Below are positions 36,507-45,179 of a stretch of DNA of 64,000 bases, piece after piece (position 1 is the stretch's first letter; every line of letters starts with the position of its first letter). Both the position numbers and the translations under genes were made by a program. This DNA comes from Flavimobilis marinus (GTDB lineage Bacteria > Actinomycetota > Actinomycetes > Actinomycetales > Cellulomonadaceae). The notes beneath the pieces are model-generated. The model was given only the letters and a program-made list of their open reading frames with translations, made no database searches and was not told the DNA's origin. The stretch is taken from the NCBI RefSeq assembly GCF_900113055.1, contig NZ_FONZ01000002.1, forward strand, positions 620,001 to 684,000, written 5' to 3'.

Positions 36507-37796
36507 TCAATCCTGGGACTCGACCTCATCGTCGCCACCGCGCCTCCGTGACACCCGCTCGGCAAGCCCGCTCGTCAGCCTTCCGCGTGCCGCCTTCGCA
36601 CGCCCGAGCGTCTCGGACCCCAACGTCCGCGCGGCGTCGATGCCTTCGGAGCCCAGGGCACGAGCGGCGTCGACACCCTCAGCCCCCGTCCGCAGCACCT
36701 TGTCACGAGCCTCGGAGGCAGCCACACCCCAGGCTCGGGCCTCGAGCGCTTGCCTCTCATCATCGATTCCGAGTCGGCTCTGGAACTCACTGACGGCACC
36801 TGCGACCTCGTTGCTAGCCCTGACGATGGCTGGTGCCGTCGTGGGATGGAGCAGGACCTTGCTGTTCGCGTCCGTCGCGGCGGCGTCCATGCGACGCAGG
36901 AGGCGCTGACTGCTCTTTGCGATCAGCTCGCGCCGGTTCTGCCGAGCGACTGCCAAGCCGCGACGGTGATCGCTCAGTTCATCCGGGGCCGCGTCGAGCA
37001 CCCGATCGAGCTCGAGGATCGCAATCGCATCCTGTAGCTGGAAACAGCGGGCAAGGATCGCCAGCCACTCGCGTACGGCGCGCTCCGCCTCGCTCGTGGT
37101 TTTGGCGAGATCCCCCAACTTCGTGGTGCGCTCCATCTTCTCCGCCAGCGCGTCGAGCTGCCGCAGGGTGTAGCCCTGGGTTCGGGCAATCGCCATGCTT
37201 GTGCCTTGGACCTTGGACCAGGTCACCTCGGAGACCTTCCCCACTGCCTCGCGGATCGTCATCGCTTCCTCGACGACGAAGTCCACGCCAATCATCTCAG
37301 CGACCACGGAGTCCTTCTGCGCCCGGAGGAGATCATCGACCTTCTGGTCGATCGTCGCGAGGTAGTCAGTGATCTCGTCCATCGTCTGCTGCATCGCGAG
37401 CTGGGCCATGAGGCCTGCAGCGCCCGCGAGCATCGCGGGATTGACCTTCGCGCCTGGAACGATCTCCAGAATGCCCTTGATCTTGCCCTTGTCGGTGACG
37501 ACGGCGCGGGCAAGATCACTCTGGGACCCCGCCATCAGCGAGTACTTGCCTTTCAGAGCCGCCGACTCCCGTGTCAGCTTGACCCACCGCCCCGAAGACT
37601 CGGAGATCTGCGAAGCAGCCTGAAGCGCAGCGGATCCGCCCATGAGGGCGGGCCCTAGACGATGGAGACCGAGATCTCGCGACGGCAGCTGCTCTGCGGC
37701 CAGGAAGCGCTCGACGGCCGCGCTGTCGCCGATGACGGCCAAACCGTCACCGTCCTGGATCAGCTCGATCTCCTGGGTCACAACGCCGCTCCTCAT
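36507..37796 (-). CDS. Uncharacterised helical protein with C-terminal repeats
   Basis: A 429-residue protein that I do not recognise. After a short beta-rich start ('IELIQDGDGLAVIGD') comes a small-residue hydrophobic stretch ('NPAMLAGAAGLMAQLAMQQ') and then long charged helices up to about residue 340, probably coiled coils. The C-terminus has a degenerate 12-residue repeat: 'GAEGVDAARALG', 'GSEGIDAARTLG', 'GSETLGRAKAAR'. It ends in an Arg/Asp/Glu-rich tail. There is no signal peptide. The pattern suggests a membrane- or self-associating scaffold rather than an enzyme. Third-position G/C is weaker than in neighbouring genes, and an accessory origin is possible. Confidence 0.6.
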   Translation of the reverse strand: MRSGVVTQEIELIQDGDGLAVIGDSAAVERFLAAEQLPSRDLGLHRLGPALMGGSAALQAASQISESSGRWVKLTRESAALKGKYSLMAGSQSDLARAVVTDKGKIKGILEIVPGAKVNPAMLAGAAGLMAQLAMQQTMDEITDYLATIDQKVDDLLRAQKDSVVAEMIGVDFVVEEAMTIREAVGKVSEVTWSKVQGTSMAIARTQGYTLRQLDALAEKMERTTKLGDLAKTTSEAERAVREWLAILARCFQLQDAIAILELDRVLDAAPDELSDHRRGLAVARQNRRELIAKSSQRLLRRMDAAATDANSKVLLHPTTAPAIVRASNEVAGAVSEFQSRLGIDDERQALEARAWGVAASEARDKVLRTGAEGVDAARALGSEGIDAARTLGSETLGRAKAARGRLTSGLAERVSRRRGGDDEVESQD

Positions 37797-37954
37797 CCAT
37801 CTCGCGGTAGCGACTCGGCTGCGAGCGCCACGCTCTCTCTATCGGTCTCCTGGGCCAATTCCTGGAGTCGACCGGGGGCTCAGAATCCTCGGCCAAAGTC
37901 GAGTTCGAGCGCCGAGTCCTTCCAGCCATTGCTGGCATCGTGACCGGGTTCTGA

Positions 37955-38647
37955 TCAACTGGCTGCCGCGCCGCTCGGCTCGACGACCGCCCCCTCAGCG
38001 GGTACCCCCACCGCGACGTCGCGTGGACTCCTACGACCGCGGCGGGCGCGCTCGCAATACCGCGCGAACGCCACCGGCATCCCGCGCGCCAGGGTGAGAT
38101 CGGCGCTGTCCATGACCTGCAGGTGTACGTGCGGCTGCGTCGAGTTGCCGGAGTTCCCGCAGTCGGCCAACGCTGCGCCGACCCGTACCCGGTCACCGAC
38201 GCGGACCCGCTGGGACCCCCTGCGCAGGTGCGCCAGCGCCACGAACATCCCGGAGACGTCGTCGCGGATGACCAAGTAGTTGCCCGCGATGGCGGCCGGG
38301 CCCTGCCGACGACGCCCGGCCTGACCCACGGCATATGGCACGAGCGCCAGCTGGGAGCGCCGCGCCTCGTGGTCGGGTTCGCCGTCGTGCGCAGCGACCA
38401 CCACGCCGTCGACGGGCGCGAGCAGGGGCCGCCCAAAGGCGACGAACCGCTCTGGCGGCTCGCTGGCCAGGACGGTGCGCCAGTCACGCAGCGGGGAGGT
38501 CCGACCACGCTCATCGACGCCGACGAAGTCGGTCGCATACCGCTGACCCAGCATGTCCACGCCGTGGCTGGGCACGCGGCGCGCCGGGCTGTTCTGGACC
38601 AGCGAACGGCCCGTGAAGGGGAGCGCCAGCACGACCGGCTGCGCCAT
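37955..38647 (-). CDS. M23-family (LytM-type) metallopeptidase-like protein
   Basis: A 230-residue protein with the M23 fold: the first zinc ligands in 'PSHGVDMLGQRYATDFVGVD' (HxxxD), a central 'PLLAPVDGVVVAAHDG' strand and the final 'TQPHVHLQVMDS' (HxH). M23 enzymes cut peptide crosslinks in peptidoglycan. No signal peptide or membrane segment is visible at the ATG at 38647, so secretion is unclear and the protein may have a non-wall role. It is divergent from the lipoprotein gene at 38767, leaving about 120 bases for two promoters. Confidence 0.8.
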   Translation of the reverse strand: MAQPVVLALPFTGRSLVQNSPARRVPSHGVDMLGQRYATDFVGVDERGRTSPLRDWRTVLASEPPERFVAFGRPLLAPVDGVVVAAHDGEPDHEARRSQLALVPYAVGQAGRRRQGPAAIAGNYLVIRDDVSGMFVALAHLRRGSQRVRVGDRVRVGAALADCGNSGNSTQPHVHLQVMDSADLTLARGMPVAFARYCERARRGRRSPRDVAVGVPAEGAVVEPSGAAAS

Positions 38648-38766
38648 GAGCGACCTCCGTCCGTGCGTGCTCAGAACTGACTCGACGCTATCGTCCCGGA
38701 CCTCGGTGTCCACAGCGCGGATGCGCATCTCGCGCTGTTCAGGGCATTCACGGTAGTTTGCCGGGC

Positions 38767-39396
38767 GTGACCTGGTTCAGGAGTGCCGATCGCCGCCCAT
38801 ACGGACTCGTCCTCGCGTTGACTTCGACGGTCGTGCTCGCCGGATGTACGGGCGGTGGAGACACGCCATCGAGCCCGGCAGCCCAGCCGAGCCAGCCATC
38901 CGTGAGCGCGACACCGACGGCCACGCCGACGCCGACGCCCGCACCTGTCGTTAGTCGACCGCCGGTTCCTGAGGCGCCCGAGCCGCCAGCGGAGATGAAG
39001 GGCACGGACGCCCTCGCGGCGATCGAGACAGCTGAGTACTTCGTCGAAGCCCTCAATCACGCACTTGCCTCCGGTGAGACAACGACTATTGAGAGCCTCG
39101 CGGCCGACGAGTGCGGCCCGTGCACGATGTTGATCACCGACATCGACAACCTCTACGAGACTGGCGCCTGGCAGGAAGGCGGGCAGATCTCCGTGAAGGA
39201 CGCGACGGTGCCCGACGACTACGCGGAGTTGCAGCAGTTGCCCGTGCAGTTCTACGCGGAACAGTCCGAGTCGGCCTCCGTCACCGCGGATGGCGAGCGG
39301 CGCGCTGGCGCGGCCGGGAGGAAATACGTGTTGCAGGTAGTTGTCGAGCAGCAGCAAGAACGGTGGATGGTCGTCGACCTGCGAGACGCGAAGTGA
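38767..39396 (+). CDS. DUF6318-like lipoprotein
   Basis: A 209-residue predicted lipoprotein with the signal 'YGLVLALTSTVVLAGCTGGG' and a Pro/Thr/Ser-rich linker ('TATPTPTPAP'). A folded domain follows with two conserved cysteines ('ADECGPCTMLITDIDNLYE') and a C-terminal beta strand ('QQQERWMVVDLRDAK'). The layout resembles the actinobacterial DUF6318 family, whose function is unknown. GTG at 38767 is favoured; TTG at 38758 is an in-frame alternative. Its stop overlaps the next gene's GTG (GTGA), so it is coupled to the PKD protein. Confidence 0.7.
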   Translation: MTWFRSADRRPYGLVLALTSTVVLAGCTGGGDTPSSPAAQPSQPSVSATPTATPTPTPAPVVSRPPVPEAPEPPAEMKGTDALAAIETAEYFVEALNHALASGETTTIESLAADECGPCTMLITDIDNLYETGAWQEGGQISVKDATVPDDYAELQQLPVQFYAEQSESASVTADGERRAGAAGRKYVLQVVVEQQQERWMVVDLRDAK

Positions 39397-40307
39397 GGAC
39401 GTTGGGGACTTCGCTGAGGGTGATCAGCGCCGTCGTTACTGCCGTCGTATACAGCGCCGCTGCGGCATCTGGCCTGCTGATCCATGAACCGTCTGATGAC
39501 CCTGTGCCAGTGATCAACGTGGGGACCAGGCTCGCTGACGGCGAAATCGAGACATCGGGACTACGACGAGAGACCGTCAGGGAAGTCACCAACACCCCCG
39601 ACGCCCCACCCCCGACGCGCGAGTACGAGTTCGCGAACTGCGGCGACGTCGATGTCAGCGCGGGCCAGTCCCACTACTTGTGCGGCTTGCCTCCGGACGA
39701 GCAGCACGAGGCTCTCGAGTGCACCGACGACCAGACCGTCTCCACCCCGCAGTACTCGCGCAGTCGCACCATCAACGCCGACGGCTCACGCGGCCCGTGG
39801 GGCCCGTGGCAGTGGAACGACACCTTCCGTTGCGTCGACCCGGAAGGCCCCACCACCACCGACATCCGCACGATCCTCGAGCGCGACCTTGCGACGCTCC
39901 CCATCCCGCCGTCGCCGCTCAACGTGCAACCTGACCAGGACTGGACCTACGTCAACCTCGACACGATCGTCTTCACCGACCCCGAACCAACGGTCCTCAC
40001 CACGACCGTCCTGGGCACCTCGGTCGAGGTCCGCGTCACCCCGGTCAGCTTCGCGTGGAACTTCGGCGACGGCTCCGATCCCCTGGTCACCAGCGACCCG
40101 GGCAAGCCCTACCCCGACCACACAGTCGCCTACGCCTACCCCACGACCGGCGACTACACGATCACCCTCACCACGACCTGGGAGGGAGCATTCCGCCTCA
40201 CCAGCGGCGCAACCTGGGAACCGATCGCGGGCTCCACCACGACCACGACCACCCGCGACCCGATGAGCCTGGTCGAACGCCGCACCCGGCTCGTCACCAA
40301 CCCATAG
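39393..40307 (+). CDS. Exported PKD-domain protein
   Basis: A 304-residue protein with an N-terminal signal or anchor ('VISAVVTAVVYSAAAASGLLI'). The middle has four cysteines ('ANCGDVDVSAGQSHYLCG', 'EALECTDDQ', 'DTFRCVDPE') that could form two disulfides. The C-terminal half contains a PKD-type beta-sandwich with its diagnostic 'SFAWNFGDGS' and 'AYAYPTTGDYTITLTT'. PKD domains bind sugars or proteins at the cell surface. It is translationally coupled to the preceding lipoprotein. No enzyme motif is seen. Confidence 0.72.
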   Translation: MRTLGTSLRVISAVVTAVVYSAAAASGLLIHEPSDDPVPVINVGTRLADGEIETSGLRRETVREVTNTPDAPPPTREYEFANCGDVDVSAGQSHYLCGLPPDEQHEALECTDDQTVSTPQYSRSRTINADGSRGPWGPWQWNDTFRCVDPEGPTTTDIRTILERDLATLPIPPSPLNVQPDQDWTYVNLDTIVFTDPEPTVLTTTVLGTSVEVRVTPVSFAWNFGDGSDPLVTSDPGKPYPDHTVAYAYPTTGDYTITLTTTWEGAFRLTSGATWEPIAGSTTTTTTRDPMSLVERRTRLVTNP

Positions 40308-40320
40308 CGGCCCCGCGAGG

Positions 40321-40920
40321 TCAGCGCGCCCGGCGGATCTTCACGGTGTTGCCCGCGCCCCGGACCTTCGCCTTGGTCGTGCCCTTCGACACCTTCACGT
40401 AGTTGCTCGCCCCGACGACCGTGAGCTTGCGCAGCTTCGTCACCCGCACGTCGTTCGCGCTGCCCTTGATCGTGACCGTCTTGGTCGCACCCGCGCGCAA
40501 CTTCACGCCGCTGCCGGCGATCCGCGCGGTCCCGAGCTTCTTCTTGACGACGACCTTGCTGCGGCTCGCCTTGGTACTCAGGCCCGTGACGGACCCGCCG
40601 ACGCGCACCGTCGCGCCCGTGCCGGACAACGACACGGACTTCGCGTTCCGGGCGACCTTCACGGTGACGTTCGAGCCCTTGACGACGAGCCGCTTCGCGG
40701 ACGTCATGGAGACGGAGATGCCGGCGCCGTCGACGACGACCTTCCCGCACGCGCCCCTGAGGCGGTAGCTCGTGCCGACGCCGTCGAGAGTCACGGTCTG
40801 CGCGCCGCAGGTCACGGTCTGCACGGACGGAGCAGGGGCGGCGCTGGCAGGCGCGGCCCCGAGGAAGGAGGCCGAGACGGCGGTCGCGATGGCGAGCGGG
40901 GCGAGACGACGACGAATCAC
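40321..40920 (-). CDS. Exported DUF3060-like beta-repeat protein
   Basis: A 199-residue secreted protein. The signal peptide 'LAPLAIATAVSASFLGAAPASAA' is followed by short repeated beta strands rich in Val, Lys, Gly and Thr ('KRLVVKGSNVTVKVA', 'KLTVVGASNYVKVSKG', 'AKVRGAGNTVKIRR'), the pattern of DUF3060 right-handed beta-helix-like proteins. The single disulfide pair is 'VTCGAQTV' and 'RGACGKVV'. GTG at 40920 is preferred to an upstream ATG at 40971 because AGGAG lies six bases before it. Function is unknown. It converges with the PKD gene and has only 13 bases between stops. Confidence 0.75.
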   Translation of the reverse strand: MIRRRLAPLAIATAVSASFLGAAPASAAPAPSVQTVTCGAQTVTLDGVGTSYRLRGACGKVVVDGAGISVSMTSAKRLVVKGSNVTVKVARNAKSVSLSGTGATVRVGGSVTGLSTKASRSKVVVKKKLGTARIAGSGVKLRAGATKTVTIKGSANDVRVTKLRKLTVVGASNYVKVSKGTTKAKVRGAGNTVKIRRAR

Positions 40921-41023
40921 GGGAGCTCCTGGGAGAGAAGTCGGGATAGCACCTGAAAGGTAGCGCCTCATCCGCTATGTCCGCTCGGGCACGCCACAAC
41001 GTTCGCCCAGATTTCGAGATGGC

Positions 41024-41057
41024 TTCACCCGAGGGATCGGTAAGGCTATCCTCACCT
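41024..41057 (+). promoter_or_regulatory. IdeR/DtxR-type iron box over a leaderless promoter
   Basis: GGTAAGGCTATCCTCACCT at 41039-41057 matches the IdeR/DmdR box pattern (core TAAGGCTATCCTCA). It covers a -10-like TATCCT (41047-41052). TTCACC at 41024-41029 is a -35 candidate with a 17-base spacer. The expected transcription start falls at or next to the GTG at 41060, and no ribosome site precedes it, so the mRNA may be leaderless and iron-repressed. Confidence 0.7.
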
Positions 41058-41059
41058 AC

Positions 41060-41902
41060 GTGAGGACACCCTTAGCGGCCGACGCCGCACCCGCCCCCTG
41101 CCTCGAGGGCACCGACCTCGTGCTCGGCTATGCCAAGCGCACCGTGGTGCACGGCGCATCGCTGCACCTCGAGGCCGGGCGCGTGACCGCGCTGATCGGC
41201 CCCAACGGCTCGGGCAAGTCCACGCTGCTGCGCTCGCTCGCCCGGCTGCACCGCCCGACGTCGGGCGGCGTGAGCCTGACGGGCGAGCCGGACGCCCTCG
41301 CGTTGCACGCCAAGGACTTCGCACGCCGCGTCACCCTGCTGTCCCAGACGCGGCCGACGCCCACCGGCGTGACGGTGCGCGACGTCGTCGGCTACGGGCG
41401 CCACCCCCACCAGGGGCGCTTCCGCAAGGGCGACCCCGACGGTGCCCGCGCCGTCGCGCACGCGATGGATGTCACCGGCGTCGAGCACATGGCCGACCGC
41501 GGCGTCGACGAGCTGTCCGGCGGCGAGCTGCAGCGGGTGTGGCTCGCGACCTGCCTCGCGCAGGACACCGGGGTGCTGCTCCTCGACGAGCCGACGACGT
41601 ACCTCGACCTGCGCTATCAGGTGGAGATCCTCGACCTGGTGCGCGACCTCGCGGACGACCACCAGGTCGCCGTCGGCGTCGTGCTGCACGACCTCAACCA
41701 GGCCGCGGCCGTCGCCGACCACGTGGTGCTGCTGCGCGACGGCGTCGTGCAGGCTTCCGGAACGCCCGTCGACGTGCTGCGCGCCGACCTGCTCAGCGAG
41801 ACCTACGGGCTGCGCATCGACGTGGCCGTGGACCCGCTCACCGGGCTCGTGCGCACCGAGCCGATCGGGCGGCACACGGTCCGCTCCGCCGTCCCGGTCT
41901 AG
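41060..41902 (+). CDS. Iron-siderophore ABC transporter ATPase (FecE/FhuC type)
   Basis: A 280-residue cytoplasmic ATPase. It has Walker A 'LIGPNGSGKSTLLRSLARL', Q-loop 'LLSQTRPTPTGVTVRDVVGYGRHPHQG' (the GRxPH element typical of siderophore and cobalamin importers), signature 'ELSGGELQRVWLA' and Walker B 'GVLLLDEPTTYLDLRYQ'. It is the first gene of an iron-box-controlled operon with a binding lipoprotein and a fused permease, so it energises ferric-siderophore uptake. The start is GTG at 41060, directly after the iron box. Confidence 0.94.
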   Translation: MRTPLAADAAPAPCLEGTDLVLGYAKRTVVHGASLHLEAGRVTALIGPNGSGKSTLLRSLARLHRPTSGGVSLTGEPDALALHAKDFARRVTLLSQTRPTPTGVTVRDVVGYGRHPHQGRFRKGDPDGARAVAHAMDVTGVEHMADRGVDELSGGELQRVWLATCLAQDTGVLLLDEPTTYLDLRYQVEILDLVRDLADDHQVAVGVVLHDLNQAAAVADHVVLLRDGVVQASGTPVDVLRADLLSETYGLRIDVAVDPLTGLVRTEPIGRHTVRSAVPV

Positions 41903-41998
41903 CCCGAACCTCTCCCCCAGACTTCTCGCCCCGTGCGGCCACCAGGCCGGACGCCACCGCCGCCATGCCGCGGCACCTCACCACCCGAAGGACACTTC

Positions 41999-43009
41999 AT
42001 GCGCCTCTCCCGCTCCACGGCCGGCCCCGCCGCGCTGCTCGTCGCCACGCTCGCCCTCGCGGCGTGCGGCAGCACCGAGGCCCCCACCACCGCCTCCTCG
42101 ACGACGCCGGCGCCCACCTCGGCCGAGGCCGCCGGCCCCGTCACGTACACCGACGAGCGCGGCGAGCACACGCTCGAGGAGCCGGCCGACGCCGTCGTCT
42201 CCCTCGAGTGGGGCCTGACGGAGAACCTGCTCGCGCTGGGCGCGAACATCGTGGGCCAGGCCGACGTGGAGGGCTACAACACGTGGGCGCAGGCCATGCC
42301 GCTCGACGCCGAGACGCCCGACGTCGGCACGCGCGGCGAGGCCAGCCTCGAGGCGATCAACGCGCTCGAGCCGGACCTCATCGCCGTCACGACGGACACC
42401 GCAGAGACGGTGATCGGCCAGCTCGAGGACATCGCGCCGGTGGTCGTGCTGCGCGGGTCGGACGGTTCGGACCCGATCGGCTACATGCGCTCGACCGTCG
42501 AGACCCTGGCGACCGTCACGGGCACGACCGACAAGGGCGCCGAACTCCTCGCCGGCTTCGACGCGAAGGTCACCGAGGCGAAGGCCGCGCTCGCCGAGGC
42601 GGGCGCCGAGGGCGCGAGCTTCACCATGGCGGACGGCTGGATCGCGAACGGCACCACGTCGATCCGCATGTACACGTCGGGCTCGTTCTTCGGTGCGCTG
42701 GGTGACGAGCTCGGCCTGGTCAACGCCTGGCCGGGCGAGGGCGACCCGAACTACGGCCTCGAGACCATCGACGTCGAGGGCCTGACGGTCCTGGCCGACA
42801 CCGAGAACCTCCACTTCGTCTACGCCAGCAACGGGGGCGCCGAGGCGGACCCGTTCGCCACGGGCCTCAAGGACAACGCGATCTGGGAGCAGCTCCCGTT
42901 CGTCGTCGCCGGTGACGTGCACCGCCTGCCCGACGGCATCTGGATGTTCGGTGGCCCGGCCTCGGCCGGGAAGTACATCGACGCGCTCGTCGCCGCGCTG
43001 ACCGCGTGA
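41999..43009 (+). CDS. Iron-siderophore binding lipoprotein (FepB/FecB type)
   Basis: A 336-residue exported lipoprotein with signal 'ALLVATLALAACGSTEA'. The class III binding fold is seen in 'VVSLEWGLTENLLALGANIVGQAD', 'DVGTRGEASLEAINALEPDLIAVT' and 'VHRLPDGIWMFGGPASAGKYIDALVAAL'. It captures a ferric siderophore outside the membrane and passes it to the fused permease. AAGGA lies six bases before the ATG. There is a 96-base gap after the ATPase gene without a clear terminator, so co-transcription is likely. Its stop overlaps the permease GTG. Confidence 0.93.
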   Translation: MRLSRSTAGPAALLVATLALAACGSTEAPTTASSTTPAPTSAEAAGPVTYTDERGEHTLEEPADAVVSLEWGLTENLLALGANIVGQADVEGYNTWAQAMPLDAETPDVGTRGEASLEAINALEPDLIAVTTDTAETVIGQLEDIAPVVVLRGSDGSDPIGYMRSTVETLATVTGTTDKGAELLAGFDAKVTEAKAALAEAGAEGASFTMADGWIANGTTSIRMYTSGSFFGALGDELGLVNAWPGEGDPNYGLETIDVEGLTVLADTENLHFVYASNGGAEADPFATGLKDNAIWEQLPFVVAGDVHRLPDGIWMFGGPASAGKYIDALVAALTA

Positions 43010-45132
43010 GCACCGCGCAGGAGCGGGTGGGCGTCGCGCCCTCCCCCACGGTTGGCGGCGCGGTTCCGGGTTCGCCCGCATCCGATGACGCTCGCCCGCT
43101 CCTGCGCGCCACCACGGTGTTCGTCGGCGCGGGGCTGGTGATGGCCGTCCTCGCCGCCGTGCACCTCACGCAGGGCACCGCGGACCTGGGCGTCAGCGAC
43201 GTCCTGCGTGCCCTGTTCCGGGCCGACGACGGCGACCCGGCCTCCGCGGTCCTGGTCGCCTCGCGCATGCCTCGCCTCGTGGCCGCGATCCTCGTGGGGG
43301 CGGCCCTGGGCGCGGCGGGTGCGGCTCTGCAGTCGATCGCCCGCAACCCGCTCGCCTCCCCCGACACCCTCGCCGTCAACGCCGGCGGCTACCTGGCTGT
43401 GGTCGCGGCGGCGGTGCTGGGAATCTCGTTGCCGTTCTACCTCTCGGGGCTGCTGGCGTTCGCCGGCGGGCTCCTCGCCGCAGGCCTGGTGCTCGCCCTC
43501 GCCCAAGGCGGGCGCTCGGGGCCGACGCGGCTGATCCTCGCGGGCGCGGCGACGACGCTCGCGCTGAGCTCGGCGACCAACGTGCTGCTCCTGGTGTTCC
43601 AGCAGGAGACGACGGGGCTGTTCGCGTGGGGCAGCGGGTCGGTGGTGCAGTCGGGCACGCGCGTGGTGACGCTCGCGGCGCCCGTGATCGGCGTGGGTCT
43701 GCTGTGCCTAGGTCTGCTGACGCGGCGCCTGGACCTCCTGGCTCTGGGCGACGACGCCGCGCAGGTGCTGGGCATCGACGTGCGGTCCACGCGGGTGCTG
43801 ACCGTCGGGGTGTCGGTGCTCCTGGCCGCGGCCGCGGTGACGGTGGCGGGGCCGATCGGGTTCGTCGGGCTGTGCGCGCCGGTGCTCGCGCGGCTGGTCG
43901 CGGGGCGTGTGGGCGGGATGAGCCGGCACGCCGTGCTTGTGCCGCTCGCCGCGGTGCTGGGCGTGACGATCGTGCTCGCGGCCGACGTCCTGCTGCGGGC
44001 CGTGCTGCCCGGCGAGTACGGGGTGGCGGTGCCGACGGGGATCGTCACGAGCGTGTTCGGGGCCGTGGTGCTCGTGGCGTTGGCGCGGCGGTTGCGGGAC
44101 TCGGGGGCGGGCGCAGGGGGCTCGGCCGCGAGGGTCCGACCGCGCAGCGCGCGGCGCGCGGGTGTGGTGGTCGGTCTGCTCACCGTGCTGCTGGGCGGGG
44201 CGTTCGTGGCTGCGATGCTGCTGGGCGACCGGCTGCTGCTGCTGGGTGACGTGCTGCACTGGGCCGAGGGCGTCGCGGGGCGGCAGGTGGGCTTCACGCT
44301 CGACCAGCGCATGCCGCGCGTGCTCGCGGCGCTGCTGGCTGGGGCGGCGCTCGGGCTGGCGGGGTCGATGGTGCAGTCGGCGTGCCGGAACCCGCTGGCT
44401 GAGCCGAGCCTGCTGGGTGTGACGGCCGGCGCCGGGCTGGGTGCGGTGTGCGTGATCATCTTCGTGCCCGGCGTGCCGGTGTGGGCGCTGTCCGCCGCTG
44501 CTGGGGCGGGGGCGTTCGTGGCGTTCGGGGCCGTCTATGCGCTCGCGTGGCGCGGGGGGCTGAGCTCGGACCGGTTGGTGCTGATCGGTGTCGGGATGAG
44601 CGCGGGTGCCGCGGCGCTCACGACGCTCGTGATCGTGGTCGCCGAGCCGTGGAACCTGAACCTCGCGCTGACGTGGCTGTCGGGGTCGACGTACGGGCGG
44701 ACGTTCGAGCACCTGGTGCCCGTGATCGTCGCGCTCGTCGTGGTGACGCCGGTGGCGGTGTGGCGGCGGCGGGACATGGACGTGCTGGCCCTCGACGAGG
44801 ACACCCCGCGAACGCTCGGGGTGCCGGTGGAGCGCACGCGGCTGGTGCTGCTGGGCTCGACCGTGCTCGTGACCGCGGCGGCGGTGTGCGCGGTGGGCGT
44901 GGTCGGGTTCGTCGGGCTCGTGGCGCCGCACGCCGCGCGGGCGCTGGTGGGGTCGCGGAACTCGCGGGTGGTGCCCGTGGCGATGCTGCTCGGGGCGGTC
45001 CTGGTGAGCGTGGCGGACACGCTCGGGCGGACCGTGGTCGCGCCGGCGCAGATCCCGGCAGGGCTCACGACGGCGCTGATCGGGGCGCCGTACTTCGTGT
45101 GGCTGCTGTGGCGGGGACGGGCGCGGAGCTGA
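43006..45132 (+). CDS. Fused FecCD-family iron-siderophore permease (FhuB-like)
   Basis: A 708-residue membrane protein made of two FecCD permease units in one chain, each about 330 residues. The first contains 'AILVGAALGAAGAALQSIARNPLASPDTLAVNAG' and 'VAGPIGFVGLCAPVLARL'. The second repeats the pattern as 'LLAGAALGLAGSMVQSACRNPLAEPSLLGVTAG' and 'VVGFVGLVAPHAARALVG'. A single fused permease replaces the usual pair, as in FhuB. It starts with a GTGA overlap on the binding protein gene. It completes the importer, and its ATPase is the gene at 41060. Confidence 0.94.
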   Translation: MSTAQERVGVAPSPTVGGAVPGSPASDDARPLLRATTVFVGAGLVMAVLAAVHLTQGTADLGVSDVLRALFRADDGDPASAVLVASRMPRLVAAILVGAALGAAGAALQSIARNPLASPDTLAVNAGGYLAVVAAAVLGISLPFYLSGLLAFAGGLLAAGLVLALAQGGRSGPTRLILAGAATTLALSSATNVLLLVFQQETTGLFAWGSGSVVQSGTRVVTLAAPVIGVGLLCLGLLTRRLDLLALGDDAAQVLGIDVRSTRVLTVGVSVLLAAAAVTVAGPIGFVGLCAPVLARLVAGRVGGMSRHAVLVPLAAVLGVTIVLAADVLLRAVLPGEYGVAVPTGIVTSVFGAVVLVALARRLRDSGAGAGGSAARVRPRSARRAGVVVGLLTVLLGGAFVAAMLLGDRLLLLGDVLHWAEGVAGRQVGFTLDQRMPRVLAALLAGAALGLAGSMVQSACRNPLAEPSLLGVTAGAGLGAVCVIIFVPGVPVWALSAAAGAGAFVAFGAVYALAWRGGLSSDRLVLIGVGMSAGAAALTTLVIVVAEPWNLNLALTWLSGSTYGRTFEHLVPVIVALVVVTPVAVWRRRDMDVLALDEDTPRTLGVPVERTRLVLLGSTVLVTAAAVCAVGVVGFVGLVAPHAARALVGSRNSRVVPVAMLLGAVLVSVADTLGRTVVAPAQIPAGLTTALIGAPYFVWLLWRGRARS

Positions 45133-45179
45133 TCCCCAGCCCATAGACGCCGTTGCCACACCGTCGCCATACTTGCGCG

